A stretch of DNA of 64,000 bases from positions 124,001-188,000 of the forward strand of contig JAKQDH010000069.1 of the NCBI GenBank assembly GCA_029558835.1. Reading direction: 5' to 3'. The notes under the pieces were generated by a model. It was not told the DNA's origin, did no database searches, and was given only the letters and a program-made list of their open reading frames with translations. Source of the stretch: Planctomycetota bacterium. GTDB lineage: Bacteria > Planctomycetota > Phycisphaerae > UBA1845. The position numbers and the translations under genes were made by a program. Positions 23,960 to 32,716 of the stretch are shown here, piece after piece (within the stretch, counting starts at the first letter, position 1; every line of letters starts with the position of its first letter).

Positions 23960-24529
23960 TTGTTCACCTATGTTCTGTTCGAGAGTCCCTGCTGGCTGGT
24001 GGCGGTCTGGGCGGGGTTCGAGTTGGGCGCGTTGCTGTTCTGGGCGCGCCAGGCGACGCGCCGGCGAGCGCGGGTGGTGTGGATGGGTCTGTTGGTGCTG
24101 CCGGCGCTGCTCGGCCTGCAGATGGTGGTCGTGACCCCGAGGGAGCAGGTGATGTCGCTGTGTCGGCAGCTTGCCCGTCTGGTGGAGGAGGGCAACGTGC
24201 GGGCGATCGGAGCGCATCTCAGCAGCGCTCTGGATGCAGAGGGCATGGGGCGCGACGAGCTGCTGGCCGTGATGGAGCGCACGCTGACGCGCTACCATGT
24301 TCGCCAGCCGCGGCTGTTCCAGTTCGAGGTTACCTTCCCCGAACCCGGGGTCGGCATCGCGCGCTTCGGCGCCGCCTGCGACGCCGTGTCGGAGGAGGCG
24401 TATGCGAACCGCGTGCAATCGCGGTGGCAGCTTGAGCTGCGCCGCGTCGGAGACAAGTGGGAGGTCACGCGCATCAAGGTGGTCGAGACGCCGCTGAGTC
24501 CGATCCGCAGCCTGAAACAGTTTCGCTGA
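23960..24529 (+). CDS. Membrane-anchored hypothetical protein
   Basis: This is a 189-residue protein with two membrane segments (residues ~5-27 and ~45-60) and a soluble C-terminal domain (~65-189) of mixed alpha/beta character, containing LARLVEEGNVRAIGAHLS and WQLELRRVGDKWEVTRIKVV. The soluble part resembles NTF2/SnoaL-like or DUF4440-style domains in layout; that is a guess. The TTG at 23960 was chosen because GGAGGA ends 6 nt before it and the protein then starts directly with the first membrane helix. An in-frame ATG at 23927 is the alternative. Function unknown. Confidence 0.65.
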   Translation: MFTYVLFESPCWLVAVWAGFELGALLFWARQATRRRARVVWMGLLVLPALLGLQMVVVTPREQVMSLCRQLARLVEEGNVRAIGAHLSSALDAEGMGRDELLAVMERTLTRYHVRQPRLFQFEVTFPEPGVGIARFGAACDAVSEEAYANRVQSRWQLELRRVGDKWEVTRIKVVETPLSPIRSLKQFR

Positions 24530-24626
24530 GCGGCTCCATGCTTCCGAGCGTCGGGCATGAGCCCGGCGACACCGAACGCGACGACCGTTGCGCAGGCGTG
24601 CCAGCGGTGGCCGTCCCCACGGGTTT

Positions 24627-24771
24627 GGTATGTGTTTGGAGTCTTTAGCGTTGTGGGTGCCATGCTTTCCCGCGACCGCGGTCGCGGGAAAGCATGCCTC
24701 TGCCTGCCGCAGCACATGCCCACCCCCGCCTGCGGCGGGTGAGGGCGTGGCACCCACGCTAAACACGTACC
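24627..24771. repeat. Palindromic repeat family B, copy 2 (intact)
   Basis: The outer arms are GGTATGTGTTT...GTGGGTGCCA and TGGCACCCACGCTAAACACG. Inside is a perfect 36-bp palindrome at 24661-24696 with half-site CATGCTTTCCCGCGACCG. A second small hairpin (CCCGCCTGCGGCGGG) lies near 24725. It sits between two converging genes. Confidence 0.85.
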
Positions 24772-24816
24772 GGGCTTGCGCCCGCGGCTGCGATGGAGGC
24801 GTTTGGGATGCGCTGG

Positions 24817-25647
24817 TCATGCCCGCGGCAGCCGGGACGCCAGCCAAAGCAGCAGCCAGCCGTACAGCGACTGGAGCACGAACGCTCCGAGCATCACGGC
24901 CGGTGAGCTTTGGGCATCGGTCAGGGCCCCGGTCGCTCCGCCGAGGTACAGCGCGACGACGGTGCCGGCGGCCGAGCAGATCAACACGATGGCGGCGATG
25001 CGGCTCAGCGCGCGACCGCCGCGCCCGAGGCCCAGCCCCAGCAGCACGACGCTCAGCAGGGCCAGACCGACACCCAAGCGCGCAGCCCCGATCGGCCAGC
25101 CGGCGCCGTACTGACGCCAAACCGAGACCACTCCGCTGACGATCGCCACGCCGACCAGCACGACCGCGAGCAGGGCGGCCGAGCGAGCCGGCCTGGTCAG
25201 ACGCGGGGCCAGAGTCGCGCCGCCGGCGAGTACGAGGACCGCGGCGGCCGCACTCAGCACGCCCTGCCACACGTAGGCGGTGGCGACCATGATGTTGCCG
25301 GCCTTGAGGCCCTGGATGCGGCGGCCACTCGGACTACCGAGTTCGGACTCCGGTCGCCGCGGGAGGGGGTGCGGCGCGGACGGGTCCGGTGAGCGGACGC
25401 CGAAGGCGCCGGCAACGGTCTGGGCCTGGTCCGGAGTCAACGGGAGGGGCGTTCTCCAGATCAGCGTGGGAGTGATGAAGTGCTCGGCCGGCCACCACGT
25501 GACGTAATACAAGCCGGCACCCATGACGGTGCTCAGCACTCCGACGATCAACGCGATGGTCCGGGGTGCCGCCCGCCGCTCACGACGGTGTGCACCCCCG
25601 GCACAGTAGATCACCCTGATTTCCGGAGTCGAAGCGGTCGTGTTCAT
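24817..25647 (-). CDS. Multi-pass membrane protein of unknown function
   Basis: This is a 276-residue protein with about six hydrophobic segments: ~28-48, a pair near 125-165, and three between ~175 and 270. The ~50-110 region is an extracytoplasmic loop with TPTLIWRTPLPLTPDQAQ. The ATG at 25647 (MNTTASTPEIRVIYCAGG) was chosen because upstream in-frame sequence runs into repeat DNA; the ribosome-binding site is weak. No family is recognised. Confidence 0.6.
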   Translation of the reverse strand: MNTTASTPEIRVIYCAGGAHRRERRAAPRTIALIVGVLSTVMGAGLYYVTWWPAEHFITPTLIWRTPLPLTPDQAQTVAGAFGVRSPDPSAPHPLPRRPESELGSPSGRRIQGLKAGNIMVATAYVWQGVLSAAAAVLVLAGGATLAPRLTRPARSAALLAVVLVGVAIVSGVVSVWRQYGAGWPIGAARLGVGLALLSVVLLGLGLGRGGRALSRIAAIVLICSAAGTVVALYLGGATGALTDAQSSPAVMLGAFVLQSLYGWLLLWLASRLPRA

Positions 25648-25728
25648 CGTATCGTCGTTGCCAACGTTGTCGCGATCGACACCACCGGTGCCCAACATGG
25701 TCGGTGGGTGCGACGCGGCAACGCAGGT

Positions 25729-25803
25729 AGCGTCGGCCCCCCGTGGCCGACGCTGGAATCTCGGACCGTCATTGCTAACCACGTCGCCCGCGGGGGGGCG
25801 ACG
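25729..25803. repeat. Two GC-rich hairpins (GTCGGCC and GTCGCCC types)
   Basis: AGCGTCGGCC and GGCCGACGCT form a stem at 25729-25754, and CGTCGCCC and GGGCGACG form another at 25782-25803. They lie between the stop of the M16 peptidase gene and the start of the membrane-protein gene, both on the minus strand. They look like members of scattered short repeat families. Confidence 0.55.
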
Positions 25804-25829
25804 CTACAAGCCTCCCGATTGGGCGTGCA

Positions 25830-27080
25830 TCAGCAATTGCTCGCTGCCGGCCAGGCCCGTGGGCCGACGCTTACTAGGTGCCCGCCCCGGTCGATCGGGC
25901 AGCGGGCGAGGTATTGCTGGATGGTGTCGGCGGACACGGCGTCCACGTCGGCCAGCATCTGGTTCACGGTGCGTGGATGGCCTCGGCATTCCATATCTTC
26001 AACAATCTGTCCGAATCGGTGGTAGGGGGCTTCCGCCTCGATGGCGAGCCCCGTCCGCCTGATATTTTTCACACGTTGGACCTCGTGGGTTGCCACTTTT
26101 TCCGTCGAGATCTTCGCGGCCTCGGCCCGCATCGCGTCCAGCAGGCGTTCGGCGTTTTCCGGCTGGCAGGCTCCCCACAGCACCAGCAGCCCACAGTCCC
26201 TGTAATCCAGGTGAAAGACGCCGGCGCGGGGGCTGATGCCGGTCTGGATGATGTTCCAGTAAAAGCGGGAGTTCTCGCCGCCCAGGATGGTCGCCAGGGC
26301 CCCGGCCGTCTCTGCGAGGGGGTCAGCGGAACCTACCGAGGGGCACGCCAGGGCCACGATCTGCTGCTTGAACCGCTCGACCTGCTGCACGCTGGTGCCC
26401 TGCCGCAGGGCGGGCAGCCGGCGCTCGGCCGGGGCGCCGGCGGGCTGCCAGGCGCCGCAGTACTTGTCCGCCAGGTCGATCACGACGGTCGGGTTGAGGT
26501 TGCCCGTCACGATGAGCGTCAGGTTGTCCGCGGCGTAGCGTTGCCGGAAGTAGCCGTCCATGCCGTCGCGCGAGAGCGGCCCGACGGTGTGGTCGTAACC
26601 CAGGATGGGCCAGGCCAGGGGATGCCCGGCGAAGACCTGCTCCTGGAGGAAGTCCATCGCCACGTGTTCGAGCTGGTCCTTCGACATGGCGATTTCCTCG
26701 AGGACCACGTTCTTCTCGGTGTCGAACTCCTCCGGCGGCAGCCGCGACTGCATCATGTCCGCCAGCAGTTCGAGTTGCGGTTCGAGAAGGTCGTGGGGCA
26801 CCCAACCGTAGTAGATGGTGCGTTCGGCGCTGGTGTAGGCGTTGTAGGTGCTGCCCAGCCTGTCGAAATCGACGGTGATCTGTCGCCACGTGCGCCGGGC
26901 GGTTCCCTTGAACATCATGTGTTCGAGGAAGTGCGAGACGCCCGCGACCTCGGGGGTTTCGTCGCGCGAGCCGGTGCGTACCAGGAAGCCGACGGCCACG
27001 CTGCGGACATCGGGCATGCACTCGATGACGATCTGAAGCCCGTTGGCCAGCCGGTGCAACGTGTAGGGATTGTCGGCCAT
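25830..27080 (-). CDS. M16 family zinc metallopeptidase, catalytic subunit
   Basis: This is a 416-residue insulinase/pitrilysin-like peptidase. The inverted zinc motif HxxEH is intact (HFLEH, H50, E53, H54), followed by the downstream Glu region EKNVVLEEIAMSKDQLE. GSTYNAYTSAERTIYY is also typical. The ATG at 27080 and a GTG just before it both fit the GAGGGG ribosome site. It lies 16 bp after the second M16 gene, so the two are cotranscribed; by analogy with M16B enzymes they would form a heterodimer in which only this subunit carries zinc. No signal peptide is seen. Confidence 0.9.
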   Translation of the reverse strand: MADNPYTLHRLANGLQIVIECMPDVRSVAVGFLVRTGSRDETPEVAGVSHFLEHMMFKGTARRTWRQITVDFDRLGSTYNAYTSAERTIYYGWVPHDLLEPQLELLADMMQSRLPPEEFDTEKNVVLEEIAMSKDQLEHVAMDFLQEQVFAGHPLAWPILGYDHTVGPLSRDGMDGYFRQRYAADNLTLIVTGNLNPTVVIDLADKYCGAWQPAGAPAERRLPALRQGTSVQQVERFKQQIVALACPSVGSADPLAETAGALATILGGENSRFYWNIIQTGISPRAGVFHLDYRDCGLLVLWGACQPENAERLLDAMRAEAAKISTEKVATHEVQRVKNIRRTGLAIEAEAPYHRFGQIVEDMECRGHPRTVNQMLADVDAVSADTIQQYLARCPIDRGGHLVSVGPRAWPAASNC

Positions 27081-27096
27081 CACGCGGTGCCCCTCT

Positions 27097-28332
27097 TCAA
27101 TCCGCCCCCAGCGCCCGCGGCCCCAGCGTCACGACGGACAGTCGGTCGCGCGGGTGCCCAGCCAGGTAGCGTTCGACGTCGGCACGGGTGACCACCCGGA
27201 CCCACGCCAGCTTCTTTTCGCGGGAGACAGGGTGCCCGTAGTAGAACAGGTCACTGCCCAGCTCCGCACAACGGGCGCGGGTGGTATCGCCGCGCGTGTC
27301 CTGGGCGGCCACGAGCCCGGTAATGGCCCGCTGCAACTCCTCTTCGGTCAGGTCCTTGCCGAGCCGATCCACCTCAGCGAGCAACGTGGCGTAGGTCCGG
27401 TCGCAACGTTCGGGCCGCGTGGAGGCACCCAGGAAGATCAGCCCGGCACCGCGCGGTGTTTCCTGCCACGCGCCCACCCAGTACACCAGCCCCTGCTTCT
27501 CCCGCACTTCCGTAAACAGCCGCGCGCTCATGCCCCCGGACAGAACGCCGAGCGTGACCTGCTGGACGGGGAAATCGGGGTCGGTCACGGCCACCCCCGG
27601 CCAGCAGAGACCGAGTTGCTCCTGCTCGAGGTCCTTGGGGTAATGGCGCGTTTCGGCGCCGAAGCCGAAGGCGACGGGCAGGCGGGCGTCCTGTTGCGCC
27701 GTTCCGAAGCCGGCGAAGTGCTCTTCCAGCAAGGCCAGGGCATGCTGCGGCTCGATGGCGCCGGCGACGGCCACCAGCATGCGCCCCGCCTGGAAGTGCG
27801 TCTGCCAGAACTCCACCACGTCGTCGCGCGTGAGCCGATCCAGCGTGTCGCGCTCGCCGAGGGCGTGCCGACCGAGCACGGGACCGAATGCCTGGGCGTT
27901 CAGATACTTGTCCACGAGGCCCTGCGGGTCGTCCTGGAGGGCGAGCAACTCCTGCCGCGCCAGCTCCACGTTGACCTCGAAGGCGTCGGCGGGGAACGTT
28001 GGGGTGCGGAGCATCTCGGCGTGCAGGGCGACGGCCGGCTCGAAGTGCTCGGGCAGCACGGTGCAGGTGAACGTGGCCGTCTCGCGCCCGGTGCCCGCCC
28101 GATGGTGGGCGCCGAGGGAATCGAAGGCATCGAGCAATTCGGGCCCGGTGTGGCGGGCGGTACCTTTGTCCAGGGTTTCGGTGACGATCCGGGCGAGGCC
28201 CAGCTTGGCCTCCGGCTCACCGCAGGTGCCGCCCAGCACGCGGATTTGAAAGGCAACCACGTGCCGGTCGGGCAGCGGCTGTACCGCGCACTCCAGACCA
28301 CAACTCAACTTCGTGTGCAGCGTGTCCGTCAC
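27097..28332 (-). CDS. M16 family peptidase, non-catalytic partner subunit
   Basis: This is a 411-residue M16-fold protein starting at GTG. The position of HxxEH is occupied by RIVTE (GLARIVTETLDKGT), so it cannot bind zinc. The C-terminal half keeps SARLFTEVREKQGLVYWVGA, which carries the Arg and Tyr conserved in inactive M16B subunits for substrate binding. It is the first gene of the pair. Confidence 0.88.
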   Translation of the reverse strand: MTDTLHTKLSCGLECAVQPLPDRHVVAFQIRVLGGTCGEPEAKLGLARIVTETLDKGTARHTGPELLDAFDSLGAHHRAGTGRETATFTCTVLPEHFEPAVALHAEMLRTPTFPADAFEVNVELARQELLALQDDPQGLVDKYLNAQAFGPVLGRHALGERDTLDRLTRDDVVEFWQTHFQAGRMLVAVAGAIEPQHALALLEEHFAGFGTAQQDARLPVAFGFGAETRHYPKDLEQEQLGLCWPGVAVTDPDFPVQQVTLGVLSGGMSARLFTEVREKQGLVYWVGAWQETPRGAGLIFLGASTRPERCDRTYATLLAEVDRLGKDLTEEELQRAITGLVAAQDTRGDTTRARCAELGSDLFYYGHPVSREKKLAWVRVVTRADVERYLAGHPRDRLSVVTLGPRALGAD

Positions 28333-28463
28333 CCCGGTTCTCTCAGTTCAACGCGCCGCGCCTCCGCCCTCCCGGAGCTGCTCCCCACGGAGGGTCGCGT
28401 AGCCTACGCGGATTCGGCACTGGACGCAACGGGGTCACCGGTGCGCGACTGTGCCTGCCGCCC

Positions 28464-28490
28464 GCCGCCTTCGGCTTGGGTATGGCACTC
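28464..28490. repeat. Family A remnant
   Basis: GCCGCCTTCGGCTTGGGTATGGCACTC matches part of one arm of family A in inverted orientation (CGCCTTCGGCTTGGGCATGCCACCC) with several changes. The other arm is missing. It lies between the M16 pair and the next minus-strand gene. Confidence 0.5.
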
Positions 28491-28562
28491 TGCGGGCTTC
28501 CTCTTCGGGTGGGCGCGCCGGGTCGGTTTTCCCGTTGGGTCGAACGGTTCGCCGCGAGGACG

Positions 28563-31500
28563 TCAGGGCAACGGAACGCCTGCCGACGGGGAATCGCTGC
28601 CCTTGTCTCCGGGTCGAGCGGCAGCATCCGCTTCCGGAGGTGGCGCCGGCGCGGGCTCACCCTCGGGAAGGGAGGTGTCCGGTGCCGTCGGCGCATCGCC
28701 AGCGTCCCAACCGGGTACTGCCGATGGCTTTGGAGCCTCGCCGGGCGCGCCTGCCGTCAACTTCTCCGCCAGGGCGGCCAACGGCGCGCAGTCGGGCAGC
28801 TTGGCACCGGCAACGTCCAGGAACGCGGCGGCATCCTGTGGGGGCAGTCCATAGCGCAGGGCCTGCTCAAGGTGGTCGGCGGCCGCGGTGCAATCCGCGC
28901 GACCTACGGCCAGGTCCGCGGCCAGGAAGTGCCCCAGGGGATCCTGGGGGGCGAGTTCCAATCCGCGCGCGACCCACTGCGGGAAGCGTTCCGGCAGCGT
29001 GCTGGGTGGAACGCGCAGCCCTTCCTTTCGTCGCTGCAGGAGCTGGTAGCACATCCGCGCGTAGCTGACGCCCAGCTCACGCTGAACCTGCTCCGCCGGG
29101 CGGGACGCGCCCAGCAGTTCGTGCAGTTGTCGGCGGGCTTCGGCTTCGTTGTCGGCGGCCAGCTCGTAAGTGACCACGCGCTGCTGCACGGCGCGGCGCA
29201 GGCGACGTCCATCCTGCGAACTGGGTGTCAACTCCAGAGCGCGATGGGCCGCGGTCAGGGCGCGCTGCGGGTCCGTCGGGTCGGCATGGAAGCGGCAGTC
29301 GGCCAACTCGAACCAGGCCGCGGCCGCTCCGTAGGGAGCCGTGGCGGCCAAACGATCATAGACGGGGGCGGTCTGTTCAAGCACCTCCGCGGCCCCGGCG
29401 TAATCGCCCTGCCAGAAGCGCAGGGTGGCCGCCAGCCTGAGCTTCTCCGGCGCCCAGCGATCAGGCCCGGCGGTGTCCGGTCGGGGTGGGGAAACGGCTC
29501 GGTCAGCGGGGACAGCCGGGGACTCGAGCTCCGGCGCCGGTGGCGCCGACGTTCCCTCGGGCGGGGCGGCGATGAACATGTTCCCCAAGGCCGCTTGTGC
29601 CTGCGCCACCAGCCCTTCAAACTCATCCTCAAACGTGGGCTCGCTCGCCAGCGCCAGCAGGGTCTGCACGACCGGCAAGGTGATGCTGTGGTGGCGCAGT
29701 GGGCGCGCCATGATGTCCAGCACGAGCGCCGGTTCAACTTCGGCAAAAGCCAACTGCACGTAGGCGAGCGACAGCTCGGGATTGTAGGGCTGCCGCTGCA
29801 ACTCGCGGTCGAGTGCCAGCCGGGCGCCGGCGAGCAGGAGCTCACGTTCACCCGGCGCGTTGCGGGCGGTGGGGTTGTCCGCCTGGGTGACCAGCAGGAG
29901 ATACTCGAGGTAGCCCTGGTTCAAGTACGTGGGCGCGCGGGATACCACTTCCTTGAGCACCTTGCTGCCTTCCTTGCAGTGTTCCTCGCTGGCGGAATAG
30001 TCCTGAGCGGCGAGCAGGAGCAGCTTCTCGTCGGGGGGGTCGGTCTGCTGCGCGCGCTGTCGACGGTCGGAGGCGCGTGCCTGAAGCTGCCGGGCGCTGC
30101 GGGCGTGGGCCTCGCCTAAGCGGAAGAGGTTGCTCAAAGCCCGTTGGGGGTTGAGTTGGTGCCGCGCGGTTTCCGCCAGCTTGATCGCCTGCTCATACTT
30201 GTCGTTCTGGAGGGCATCCTCGACCGAGTAGGTGGCCCGAGCGGCGGCGAAGTCCTGCTGCGCCAGCCACAGCGCGGCGAGGGCGGCCGTCACGGCGACC
30301 ACGCCGCCCCCGGCGCGCCCGCCGGGGTGTCTCACCAGCCAGGCTACCAGCCCCCCGCGCTCCGGTCGGGAGAACGCCCAGATCAGACCCAGCACGGTGT
30401 AGAACATGGGCGGCACGTCGGAGACGCGCAGGCCGACGTCGAACATTTCTTCCACGACCATTCCGACCAAAGCGGCCAGAAGTGCCACCAGCAGCCAGCG
30501 CCCCTCCCTGCCATCCGGCAAGCCCGGCGGTGGGCGTCGATCTTGCAGAGCGGCCATCCCCGCCCGAAGGGTCAGCAGGATCACGCCGGCCACCAGCACG
30601 AGCCCGACCGCTCCCAAGTCCGCGAGCACTTCGAGCCACTCGTTATGGGCGTGGGCCAGACGGGCCACGAAGGGCAGCGGGTCCTCGAGCACGTCGTCGA
30701 TGACGAAGCCGTCGCCCGCCAGTACGAAGCCGCCCTGCCCGTGTCCCTTCAGCGGTGCCTGCTCGAACATCCGCCACGCATACGACCAGGCATAGAGGCG
30801 GAGGCGCGCGGTAGCATCTCGTCCCGTGGGGGAGGCCACGTCGGTCTGAGCGCTGAGCAGGGCCGCTCCCGCCACGCCCGCCACGACCGCCAGCCCCACC
30901 GGTACCGCCCGCCACCATCCCCGCAAAGCAAAGAATGCCGCCGCCAACAAGGCGAACACCAGTCCTGCCTGGGCCCCGCGTGAGTCCGCGAGGATGAAGG
31001 CCCAGATGCCCAGCACCAGTGTCGCAGCGCTGACGACCAGTGCCGTCCCCTCGCGCGCGGGGTGCAGCCGCAGGGCCGTGCGGAACCTTACCCACCAGGT
31101 GTGACCGTCCCCGATGAGCAGGACGGTTTCGTTTCCCTCGACGCGTCCGCGGACCGTCTCCACGAACCATGCCCCGGCCACCAGGAGGCCCGGAAGCAGG
31201 GCGGCCGCCAGGAACAGAGGGTTCCCGAACGGGAACTTCGCCCGCAGCACTGGGTTGCGTTCATAGTAGTACCAGAGCGCGACCGCCGACGTGACGGCCG
31301 TGATGATGACGACGGCGCGGGCGGCCACGCGTGCACCGCGGGGGTTGAGACCCAGCCCCAGTGCCAGCGCCCAAGCGTATTGCAGGGCGAGCAGGATGGT
31401 TCCGCCGCGGGCAAGCTCGGGGGCCGCAGACCAGCGGCTGCTGGCCAGCGACCACAGCAGGTAGAGGACCACCAGTACCTGCGCGGCGTACAGCGGGGCG

Positions 31501-31916
31501 ATGTGCCGTTTTCGGTCGAGGGTAAGGGGGTCGGTTGGTTCGCCGTCGCCGGCTTCCACGGCGGTCTCGCCGACCGGTTTGCCGGTGGCCAGCGCGATGG
31601 CCAGCACCGCCAGAGCCAGGGCGGTTCCGAGGTTGAGGACGAGCACCTTGACTTCGCCCGCGTACAGGGTCGGCGCCCGGTAGTTGAGGCAGAGCACGGC
31701 GACGACGGCCTCCAGGGTGGAGCCGGGCGACCACTCCCGAGCTCCGTCGACGAGTTGCTCGGAGCGGGGCGCGCTGAGCAACAGGCAACAGCCGGCCAGC
31801 GTGAGGGCGACGATGGCCAGGAGCACGACCTGATAGGGCTGCAAGCCCTCCGACTCACGGATGCGTACGACACCGGGCATAGCAGACGACCGCGGGAAAG
31901 CGTGGCAGCGCCGCAT
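28563..31916 (-). CDS. O-antigen ligase-like membrane protein with TPR domain
   Basis: This is a 1117-residue protein. The N-terminal half (~20-560) has about 12-14 membrane segments and the O-antigen ligase/Wzy_C-type region ending AHNEWLEVLADLGAVGLVLV. Proteins of this family ligate or polymerise polysaccharide units on the periplasmic side. The C-terminal half (~570-1060) is helical with TPR-like pairs (EKLRLAATLRFWQGDYAGAA; AADHLEQALRYGLPPQDAAA). It ends in a Pro/Ala/Glu-rich low-complexity tail. The start at 31916 is 3 nt after the adenosyltransferase stop; an ATG at 31880 (MPGVVRIRESEGLQ) is a plausible alternative. The exact substrate cannot be read. Confidence 0.82.
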   Translation of the reverse strand: MRRCHAFPRSSAMPGVVRIRESEGLQPYQVVLLAIVALTLAGCCLLLSAPRSEQLVDGAREWSPGSTLEAVVAVLCLNYRAPTLYAGEVKVLVLNLGTALALAVLAIALATGKPVGETAVEAGDGEPTDPLTLDRKRHIAPLYAAQVLVVLYLLWSLASSRWSAAPELARGGTILLALQYAWALALGLGLNPRGARVAARAVVIITAVTSAVALWYYYERNPVLRAKFPFGNPLFLAAALLPGLLVAGAWFVETVRGRVEGNETVLLIGDGHTWWVRFRTALRLHPAREGTALVVSAATLVLGIWAFILADSRGAQAGLVFALLAAAFFALRGWWRAVPVGLAVVAGVAGAALLSAQTDVASPTGRDATARLRLYAWSYAWRMFEQAPLKGHGQGGFVLAGDGFVIDDVLEDPLPFVARLAHAHNEWLEVLADLGAVGLVLVAGVILLTLRAGMAALQDRRPPPGLPDGREGRWLLVALLAALVGMVVEEMFDVGLRVSDVPPMFYTVLGLIWAFSRPERGGLVAWLVRHPGGRAGGGVVAVTAALAALWLAQQDFAAARATYSVEDALQNDKYEQAIKLAETARHQLNPQRALSNLFRLGEAHARSARQLQARASDRRQRAQQTDPPDEKLLLLAAQDYSASEEHCKEGSKVLKEVVSRAPTYLNQGYLEYLLLVTQADNPTARNAPGERELLLAGARLALDRELQRQPYNPELSLAYVQLAFAEVEPALVLDIMARPLRHHSITLPVVQTLLALASEPTFEDEFEGLVAQAQAALGNMFIAAPPEGTSAPPAPELESPAVPADRAVSPPRPDTAGPDRWAPEKLRLAATLRFWQGDYAGAAEVLEQTAPVYDRLAATAPYGAAAAWFELADCRFHADPTDPQRALTAAHRALELTPSSQDGRRLRRAVQQRVVTYELAADNEAEARRQLHELLGASRPAEQVQRELGVSYARMCYQLLQRRKEGLRVPPSTLPERFPQWVARGLELAPQDPLGHFLAADLAVGRADCTAAADHLEQALRYGLPPQDAAAFLDVAGAKLPDCAPLAALAEKLTAGAPGEAPKPSAVPGWDAGDAPTAPDTSLPEGEPAPAPPPEADAAARPGDKGSDSPSAGVPLP

Positions 31917-31919
31917 CGG

Positions 31920-32516
31920 TCAGCGCGTCTGATTGTCCTGGGACCCAGCGGGTCCGCTCCACAGGATATCCGGGGTGCCTGCCCGATGGTTTGCCCGCCG
32001 AGCGAGGGCGAACAGCAGGTCACTCAAACGGTTCAGGTAGGCGAGTATACCCCGGGCGACGGGTTCCTGCTGGGCGAGCGCGACGACGCTACGTTCAGCC
32101 CGCCGGCAGACGGTGCGTGCGGCGTGCAGGGCGGCGGCGGCGGCTGTCCCGCCCGGCAACACGAAGTGCCGCAAGGGACCGGCTTCAGCGCAGGCGGCGT
32201 CGATCCACTGTTCCAGCCGGGCCACCTGATCCTCGAGCCGCACGGGGACTGAACCCCGCGCCTGCGGCCGGGTCGGGCGGGCTCCGCCCGCCGGGATGTC
32301 GGCCAGTTCCGCGCCGGCCGAGAACAAGTCCCGTTGGATGAGCCGGATGGTCTCGCCGGTCTCAGCATCACATCCGGCCGCCAGCACCAGGCCGAGCGCG
32401 GCGTTGGTTTCGTCCACGTCGCCACAAGCGGCGATGCGGAGGTGGCACTTAAGGACCCGGGCCCCGCCGTAGAGGCCGGTTTCGCCCCCATCGCCGCTGC
32501 GCGTGTACAGCTTCAT
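31920..32516 (-). CDS. pduO: PduO-type cob(I)alamin adenosyltransferase
   Basis: This is a 198-residue cytosolic enzyme that transfers the adenosyl group of ATP to cob(I)alamin, making coenzyme B12. The N-terminus KLYTRSGDGGETGLYGG is the ATP-binding segment; DVDETNAALGL and CRRAERSVVALAQ are the other conserved blocks. Length is normal for the family. No other cobalamin gene is nearby; it shares a transcription unit with the downstream O-antigen-ligase-like gene only by proximity. Confidence 0.9.
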   Translation of the reverse strand: MKLYTRSGDGGETGLYGGARVLKCHLRIAACGDVDETNAALGLVLAAGCDAETGETIRLIQRDLFSAGAELADIPAGGARPTRPQARGSVPVRLEDQVARLEQWIDAACAEAGPLRHFVLPGGTAAAAALHAARTVCRRAERSVVALAQQEPVARGILAYLNRLSDLLFALARRANHRAGTPDILWSGPAGSQDNQTR

Positions 32517-32613
32517 CAGCGTCGCTCCCGTTGCCGGGCGTATTATAGGTGGGCGCGACGACCTGTCATAGGGTCAGGCGGGCACGACACGGGGGGAGGG
32601 AAGTGCGCAGAAG

Positions 32614-32656
32614 ACCGGTGCTGGAACGGGTTGGAGCAACCCGTCCCAGCACCGGT
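32614..32656 (-). terminator. Long hairpin after the giant repeat-protein gene
   Basis: Arms of 20 nt, ACCGGTGCTGGGACGGGTTG and CAACCCGTTCCAGCACCGGT as read on the minus strand, enclose a 3-nt loop. The single imperfect pair is G-U on that strand, so the stem is complete in RNA of the upstream gene. It starts 60 nt after that gene's stop. No T tract follows, so it may be an mRNA 3'-end stabiliser or a non-canonical terminator. Confidence 0.6.
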
Positions 32657-32716
32657 ATGGGTCAGTACCTCATGGTCAGGCGGCGACCCCGGGTAGGGGC
32701 TCCGCCGCCAGGTGGA

